Source: Planctomycetota bacterium (lineage in GTDB: Bacteria > Planctomycetota > PLA2 > JAEUHO01). From it: a DNA stretch of 10,105 nucleotides. The DNA is taken from assembly GCA_029213105.1 (NCBI GenBank), contig JARGNS010000086.1, positions 1 through 10,105 of the forward strand. The letters run 5' to 3'. The translations under genes and the position numbers were made by a program. Shown piece after piece: positions 6,511 to 10,105 of the stretch (the first letter of the stretch is position 1; each line of letters begins with the position of its first letter). Under the pieces are notes generated by a model. The model was not told where the DNA came from and searched no databases. It saw only the letters and a program-made list of their open reading frames with translations.

Positions 6511-6521
6511 TCGAGGTCTCC

Positions 6522-7205
6522 ATGCGCCGACTGTTCACCCTGCTGCCCCTTGCCCTCCTCTTCCTCCTGGCCTTCGACGCCTCGCCGGCCCACAGCCGGG
6601 GCGGGGCGGCCGCCCGCAAGCCGGCCCAGCCGCGCGCCGACCGGCCGAGCAACGCGCTCTTCCGCTTCAAGCGTGCCTTCGCGCGCAACGACCGCCAGGG
6701 CGAGTGGGATGCGCTCAGCCCCGGGTTCAAGCGCCGCATCAACCGCATGGCCGGACGCACCGTGGATGTCGGCGACTACTCCACCATGCGCGACCAGCAC
6801 GCCCGGGATCCGCGCATGCGCGAGCTGCGCCAGTGGCTCCCGTCCGCCTCGCTCTCTCGGGTGAAGTACCGCGGTGACGGCTATGCCGACGTCGTCATCC
6901 GCTTCGGCGCCCCCATCATCTTCGGCCAGGACATGCGGGCCCGCATGGTCAACCACAACCTGTGGGAGCTGCGCGTCAAGGGCGAGCCGCAGCCGTATTG
7001 GGGTTTCATGGACGACAAGTCCATCCGCGTCTTCCGCACCCGCACCGACAACAACTACGTCGTGGAGATGCGCGATCCCAAGGGCAAGGTCACCTGGCGC
7101 AAGCAATGGAAGCCCGCGCAGATCCAAGGCTACCGCGAGATGAACCGCTGGTACTTCGACGGCTTCGGCAAGCTCGAAGACGAGTTCATGTCGAAGCTCC
7201 GCTAG
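6522..7205 (+). CDS. Small secreted protein of unknown function
   Basis: The product is 227 residues. The ATG at 6522 is preceded by GAGG five bases upstream and opens a textbook Sec signal peptide: MRR, a Leu-rich core (residues 4-18) and a likely cleavage after AHS at residue 25. A Pro/Arg/Ala-rich linker (26-43) follows, then a compact domain. It starts with a helical segment (ALFRFKRAFARNDRQGEWDAL) and ends with strand-rich text full of aromatic residues (NHNLWELRVKG, QPYWGFMD, NNYVVEMRD, TWRKQWKP). The helix followed by strands, together with the phrase W-x-x-L-S-P, recalls NTF2-like periplasmic proteins, but this is only a resemblance. There are no cysteines, no lipobox and no catalytic motif, and the protein is basic. 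It lies 98 bases after the mutase gene and 31 before the PLP enzyme gene in the same direction, so it may head a three-gene transcript. Confidence 0.85.
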   Translation: MRRLFTLLPLALLFLLAFDASPAHSRGGAAARKPAQPRADRPSNALFRFKRAFARNDRQGEWDALSPGFKRRINRMAGRTVDVGDYSTMRDQHARDPRMRELRQWLPSASLSRVKYRGDGYADVVIRFGAPIIFGQDMRARMVNHNLWELRVKGEPQPYWGFMDDKSIRVFRTRTDNNYVVEMRDPKGKVTWRKQWKPAQIQGYREMNRWYFDGFGKLEDEFMSKLR

Positions 7206-7236
7206 CGCGCCGCCCCGGCGCCACACCCGCACGAGC

Positions 7237-8481
7237 ATGCCTTCCTCCGACAGCACCCCGCCCGGCGAGACGCTCCCCGACCTCGCGGCCATCCGCGCCG
7301 CCTTCCCGGCGCTCGTCCAGGACACGGTCTTCCTCGAGAACGCCGGCGGCAGCCAGATCCCCGGCGTCGTGGCGGATCGCATTCATGCGTACCTGCGCTC
7401 GACGTACGTACAGCTCGGGGCCGACTACGCCTTGAGCAAGTACTGCACGCAGCTCGTCGAGGATGCGCACAGCTTCGCGCGCACCTACATGGGCGGGGAC
7501 GGACGGGGCGAGGTGGTGCTGGGCCCGTCGAGTTCCCAACTGTGCCGCACGCTCGCCGACGCCTACGCCGACACGATCCAACCGGGCGACGAGATCGTCG
7601 TCGCCGAGTGCGGCCATGAAGCCAACATCGCCCCATGGCTCCGGCTCGAGCGCTTCGGTGCCACGATCCGCTGGTGGCGGGTCGACCCCGAGACCGGCGC
7701 GTCGCCGCTGGCGAACCTGCGCGCCGTACTCTCCGAGCGCACCCGGGTCATCGCCTACACGCACGTCTCGAACCTCCTCGGCGAGATCATCGACGTGGCC
7801 GCCGTGTCGGCCCTGGCCCGCGAGGTCGGCGCGCACACGGTGGTCGACGGCGTGGCCTTCGCGCCCCATCGCACGCTCGACGTCGACGCCTGGGACTGCG
7901 ACTGGTACGTGTACTCGATCTACAAGGTCTTCGGCCCGCACATGGCGGCCCTCTTCGGGAGGCACGAGGCCTTCGAGGGCCTCACGGGACCGAACCACTT
8001 CTTCGTGCCCGCCGACGAGCTGCCCTACAAGTTCGAGCTCGGCGGTGTGAGCCACGAGAGCTGCGCCGGACTCCTCGCCCTGCGCGACTACCTGACGTTC
8101 CTGACCGGCCACAAGGCGTGCACCCGCGACACGGTGGTGGCGGCCGGCGCCCGCTGGGAGGCGCTGGAGGCGCCGCTGCAGGCGCGCCTGCTCGCATGGC
8201 TGGCGGCCAAGCCGGGGGTGCGCCTCGTCGGGCCCGGTCCCGGAGGTGCACCGCGGGTGCCGACGGTCAGCTTCTGCCGGGACGGGCAGAGCAGCCGCGC
8301 CATCTCCCTGGAAGCCGAGCACCGCGATGTGGCCATCCGGCATGGCCACATGTACGCCCACCGGCTCTGCACGGCCCTCGACATCCCACCCGAGGATGGA
8401 GTCGTGCGCGTGAGCGCGGTGCACTACAACACGCCGGACGAAATCGAGCGGTTGATCGAGATCCTCGACCCCGCGCTCTAG
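7237..8481 (+). CDS. Class V aminotransferase, cysteine-desulfurase-like (VC1184 subfamily)
   Basis: This is a 414-residue PLP-dependent fold-type I enzyme. The N terminus has FLENAGGSQIPG (32-43), the mark of the cysteine-desulfurase-like group TIGR01976. PLP-site residues are visible: His127 (ECGHEAN) to stack on the ring, Asp204 (VVDGVAFAPH) to hold the pyridine nitrogen, and Lys230 (SIYKVFGPH) for the Schiff base. The cysteine that carries the persulfide in SufS and IscS is not there: the equivalent loop reads RHGHMYAHR (368-376), with Met-Tyr where His-Cys would stand. A Cys at 378 is just beyond. Tyr in this place is, as I recall, usual for the subfamily, so sulfur transfer should not be assumed; the substrate is unknown. 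No suf or isc genes are nearby. The ATG has no good Shine-Dalgarno sequence (GAG one base upstream). Only 15 bases separate it from the EF-P-like gene, so they are probably co-transcribed. Confidence 0.92.
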   Translation: MPSSDSTPPGETLPDLAAIRAAFPALVQDTVFLENAGGSQIPGVVADRIHAYLRSTYVQLGADYALSKYCTQLVEDAHSFARTYMGGDGRGEVVLGPSSSQLCRTLADAYADTIQPGDEIVVAECGHEANIAPWLRLERFGATIRWWRVDPETGASPLANLRAVLSERTRVIAYTHVSNLLGEIIDVAAVSALAREVGAHTVVDGVAFAPHRTLDVDAWDCDWYVYSIYKVFGPHMAALFGRHEAFEGLTGPNHFFVPADELPYKFELGGVSHESCAGLLALRDYLTFLTGHKACTRDTVVAAGARWEALEAPLQARLLAWLAAKPGVRLVGPGPGGAPRVPTVSFCRDGQSSRAISLEAEHRDVAIRHGHMYAHRLCTALDIPPEDGVVRVSAVHYNTPDEIERLIEILDPAL

Positions 8482-8496
8482 GACGGGACGATTGCC

Positions 8497-9063
8497 ATGC
8501 TGAGCACCAACGAACTGAAGAAGGGCGTCATCATCGAGTACGAAGGCGCCCCCTGCGCCGTCGAAACGGTGAAGGTCTCGTCCCCCACCGCACGTGGCGG
8601 CAACACGATCACCCGTGTGCGACTGCGCAACCTGCGCACGAAGATGAAGCTCGACGTCTCCTTCCGCGGTGGCGAGAACTTCGCGGAGGCCGACTTCGAG
8701 AAGCGCCCCGTGCAGATGCTCTACGTCGAGAAGGGCATGTACCACTTCATGGACCAGGAGAACTACGAGCAGTTCGGCGTCCACGAGGACGACCTGGAGT
8801 GGGAGCGCGGCTTCATCAAGGACGACACGGAGGGGCTGCTCGCCCTGCGCGCTGACGAGGAGCTGCTCGGCATCGAGCTGCCCAACAGCGTGACCCTGAC
8901 CATCACCGACACGCCCCCGGCCATCAAGGGCGCCTCGGTGAACGCGCGTACGAAGCCGGCCACGCTCGAGACGGGCCTCGTCGTGAAGGTGCCCGAGCAC
9001 ATCGACAATGGCGAGGCCATCAACGTCGACACGCGCACCGGGGACTTCCTCGGCCGCGCCTAG
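8497..9063 (+). CDS. Elongation factor P-like protein, EfpL/YeiP type
   Basis: EF-P family proteins bind between the ribosomal P and E sites and rescue ribosomes stalled at polyproline and similar motifs. The product is 188 residues, the usual length. It has the N-terminal KOW-like domain (1-65) and two OB domains (about 68-130 and 131-188). The last includes the family phrase TKPATLETGLVVKVPE and ends with VDTRTGDFLGRA. The tip of the P-site loop reads SSPTARGGNT, with Arg at residue 33. Canonical EF-P has PGKG with a Lys that is often modified. SPTARG with Arg33 is the pattern of the paralogue YeiP/EfpL, which works unmodified. SVNARTKPATL and FMDQENY also resemble YeiP more than EF-P. A separate canonical EF-P gene is therefore expected elsewhere. 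The ATG has GGGA eight bases upstream. It follows the PLP gene by 15 bases and converges on the SDR gene. Confidence 0.92.
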   Translation: MLSTNELKKGVIIEYEGAPCAVETVKVSSPTARGGNTITRVRLRNLRTKMKLDVSFRGGENFAEADFEKRPVQMLYVEKGMYHFMDQENYEQFGVHEDDLEWERGFIKDDTEGLLALRADEELLGIELPNSVTLTITDTPPAIKGASVNARTKPATLETGLVVKVPEHIDNGEAINVDTRTGDFLGRA

Positions 9064-9114
9064 GCGCCCCGGGACGACGCCTGGACCCCGCGGTGCGACG
9101 CGAGCCCCCCGTGG

Positions 9115-9128
9115 GCGCTGATCAGCGC
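9115..9128. repeat. 14-bp perfect palindrome over the SDR stop codon
   Basis: GCGCTGATCAGCGC is its own reverse complement and includes the stop codon of the SDR gene (9124-9122 on the minus strand). It can fold as a five-pair stem with a GATC loop on either strand, at the meeting point of two converging genes. Bases 9064-9069 (GCGCCC) could instead pair with 9113-9118. There is no T-run. The remaining 58 bases between the two stops hold nothing else I can name. Confidence 0.4.
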
Positions 9129-9814
9129 GGGTTCGTCGCCCAGATCGTCGACTCCGTGACGAAGCCCCGCTGGGGCATGGCCAGCATCGCCACGATGGTC
9201 TCGGCGATGTCGGAGGACTGCAGGCGCGTGTCGTTGCGATCCGGCTGGCTGCCGCCGAACTCCGTCTGCACGGCCGACGGGTTGACCTGCATCACGCGCA
9301 CGTCGTGCTTGCGCAGCTCGTCGCGCCAGCACTCGGTGAACGCACTCAAGGCGAACTTGCTTGCCGCGTACGCCGTACCGCCGGCGAAGCCCTTGCGCGC
9401 GGCCGTCGAGCCGACGTTGAGGATCGTGCCGCCCCCGTGCTCCACGAAGTGGCGCGCGGAGGCCTGGGCCACGACGAACGCACCGAGCACGTTCACGCGC
9501 CAGACGCGCTCCACATCCGCGGGGTCCGTGTCGATCAACGGGGCAAACGAACCGATCGCCGCGTTGTTGACGAGCATGTCGTAGCCCCCGAGGGCCTCGA
9601 TCGTCCCGGTCACCATGCGCTGCGCCTCGGCCTCGACGCCGACGTCGCCCTGGATGGTCGCGCAGCCGAGCTCCGCCCCGGCCTCAGCCAGTACCGCGGC
9701 GTTGCGCCCCGAGATGACGACCTGGGCGCCGCGGGCGAGGAGCTGGCGGGCGGTCTCCTTGCCGATGCCGCGGCTGCCGCCGGTGACGAGGATGCGAGCG
9801 GTGCTGAGATCCAT
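9122..9814 (-). CDS. Short-chain dehydrogenase/reductase (SDR) oxidoreductase
   Basis: A classical SDR of 230 residues, with an NAD(P)-binding Rossmann fold, acting on an unknown alcohol or carbonyl substrate in the cytoplasm. In order: the glycine-rich TGGSRGIG (11-18), SGRN (35-38) where an Arg at the end of the second strand favours NADP(H), GDV (56-58), NNAAIG (83-88), Asn109, Ser136 (NVGSTAA), and the Tyr149-x-x-x-Lys153 catalytic pair (YAASK). The tail VNPSAVQTEFGG is the usual PG-type motif with Ser in place of Gly. I chose the ATG at 9814-9812 because GGAGG lies six bases upstream and the Rossmann strand starts nine residues later; an in-frame ATG at 9874 would add 20 Pro-rich, non-conserved residues. 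The chain is slightly short for the family (about 240-260), losing length near the C terminus, but all catalytic residues are present. Confidence 0.93.
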   Translation of the reverse strand: MDLSTARILVTGGSRGIGKETARQLLARGAQVVISGRNAAVLAEAGAELGCATIQGDVGVEAEAQRMVTGTIEALGGYDMLVNNAAIGSFAPLIDTDPADVERVWRVNVLGAFVVAQASARHFVEHGGGTILNVGSTAARKGFAGGTAYAASKFALSAFTECWRDELRKHDVRVMQVNPSAVQTEFGGSQPDRNDTRLQSSDIAETIVAMLAMPQRGFVTESTIWATNPR

Positions 9815-9819
9815 GGGAA

Positions 9820-9835
9820 GCCTCCGTGGGGAGGC
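9820..9835 (-). promoter_or_regulatory. Hairpin that includes the SDR gene ribosome-binding site
   Basis: On the minus strand GCCTCC and GGAGGC form a perfect six-pair stem with a CCAC loop, and the right arm contains the whole GGAGG used by the SDR gene, ending five bases before its ATG. When folded, the site would be paired. A TACCCT -10-like hexamer lies just upstream at plus 9844-9839, so the transcript would begin close to or inside the left arm; if it begins inside, the hairpin would be incomplete. Confidence 0.4.
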
Positions 9836-9883
9836 GCCAGGGTACGGAGCCGGCGGGGTCGAGCAGAAATCCAAGCAAGGCTG

Positions 9884-9905
9884 TCCGCAGGCGGCGCGCC
9901 GCGGA
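9884..9905 (+). promoter_or_regulatory. Imperfect palindrome upstream of the lipoprotein gene
   Basis: TCCGC-A-GGCG-GCG-CGCC-GCGGA forms nine base pairs with one bulged A and a three-base loop, 28 bases before the lipoprotein ATG. It contains the 12-bp perfect palindrome GCGGCGCGCCGC (9891-9902). It may be a leader hairpin or a binding site for a dimeric regulator serving the two divergent genes; the sequence alone does not separate these. The rest of the 119-base divergent gap shows no gene. Confidence 0.3.
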
Positions 9906-9933
9906 GGTCCACTCCCACACCCGGAGTCCTGCC

Positions 9934-10105
9934 ATGCCCCCTGCCCTGCCCGCCCTGCTCTCCGCCCTGCTTCTCGCCGTGTTCCTGCCCGCCTGCGGCG
10001 GCGGTGGAGGCGGCGGCGCCACGCCGGACCCGATCCTGCTGTTGACCGGGCACTACGACCACAACGGCGGCCGCAGCACGATCGTGCAGGACATGCGCTT
10101 CGAGC
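9934..10105 (+). CDS. N-terminal part of a lipoprotein, 3' end outside window
   Basis: The ATG at 9934 is preceded by GGAG (9923-9926) seven bases upstream. The first 20 residues form a short Leu/Ala-rich signal with no Lys or Arg near the start, ending in the lipobox LPAC with Cys21 as the lipidation site. Seven glycines follow directly and act as a flexible spacer, then ATPDPILLLTGHYDHNGG, where the mature domain begins. The frame is open to the right edge, giving 57 residues. The Gly right after the Cys (no Asp at +2) would by E. coli rules allow transfer to the outer membrane. The domain is too short to classify. It is divergent from the SDR gene. Confidence 0.82.
   Translation, partial: MPPALPALLSALLLAVFLPACGGGGGGGATPDPILLLTGHYDHNGGRSTIVQDMRFE

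Noticed and set aside
7186..9000. Very long minus-strand open frame opposite the PLP and EF-P-like genes
   Set aside because: Both plus-strand proteins are clearly recognisable; the antisense product spans two genes and has shadow composition.
8497..9063. Canonical elongation factor P
   Set aside because: The loop lacks the PGKG lysine and has SPTARG with Arg33, and several other stretches fit YeiP/EfpL better.
9815..9874. ATG at 9874 as the SDR start
   Set aside because: The added 20 residues are Pro-rich and unlike SDR N termini, and the ATG at 9814 has GGAGG at correct spacing.
1..10105. CRISPR array, insertion sequence, prophage or defence island
   Set aside because: I saw no regularly spaced repeats, transposase or integrase motifs, terminal repeats or phage genes; the gene content is ordinary metabolism, envelope and translation.

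Overview
The window is a GC-rich bacterial chromosome segment with a strong preference for C or G at third codon positions. It carries ten protein-coding genes, two of them cut by the window edges, and no RNA gene, CRISPR array or recognisable mobile element. The export signals (an LPAC lipobox, an AHS-type signal peptide and an N-terminal anchor) and the housekeeping content suggest a Gram-negative-like free-living bacterium. A planctomycete-type lineage is possible, but nothing here proves the phylum.

Layout: an unrecognised C-terminal fragment (2-502, +) runs convergently into a membrane-anchored HEAT-repeat-like protein (683-2263, -). A possible bidirectional hairpin lies between their stops. 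Divergent from the HEAT gene is an RluA/RluD-family pseudouridine synthase (2363-3325, +), which seems to start at a rare ATT codon. It converges, with only 7 bases between stops, on a two-HKD-motif cardiolipin synthase (3333-4745, -). Divergent from that is the catalytic chain of a methylmalonyl-CoA mutase (4846-6423, +). After it, in the same direction, come a small secreted protein of unknown function (6522-7205), a class V PLP enzyme of the cysteine-desulfurase-like VC1184 type (7237-8481) and an EfpL/YeiP-like EF-P paralogue (8497-9063). These last three are closely spaced and may be one transcript. An SDR oxidoreductase (9122-9814, -) converges on them. A lipoprotein gene (9934 to the right edge, +) diverges from the SDR gene.

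The genes do not form one obvious pathway; this is mostly ordinary chromosome. I did not find a new defence or mobile system. The most unusual observation is in the mutase. The chain is well conserved and keeps the methylmalonyl-CoA-specific active-site residues (Tyr80, Arg198, His235), but lacks, precisely and in frame, about 25 residues that normally contain the near-invariant TQSLHTN stretch and the following Asp-Glu-Ala. The reading frame is intact, so this is a clean internal deletion, a functional divergence, or an assembly collapse. Other points of note are the EF-P paralogue with Arg33 at the tip of the P-site loop, the PLP enzyme without the desulfurase cysteine, the ATT start, and several hairpins placed on or next to ribosome-binding sites.
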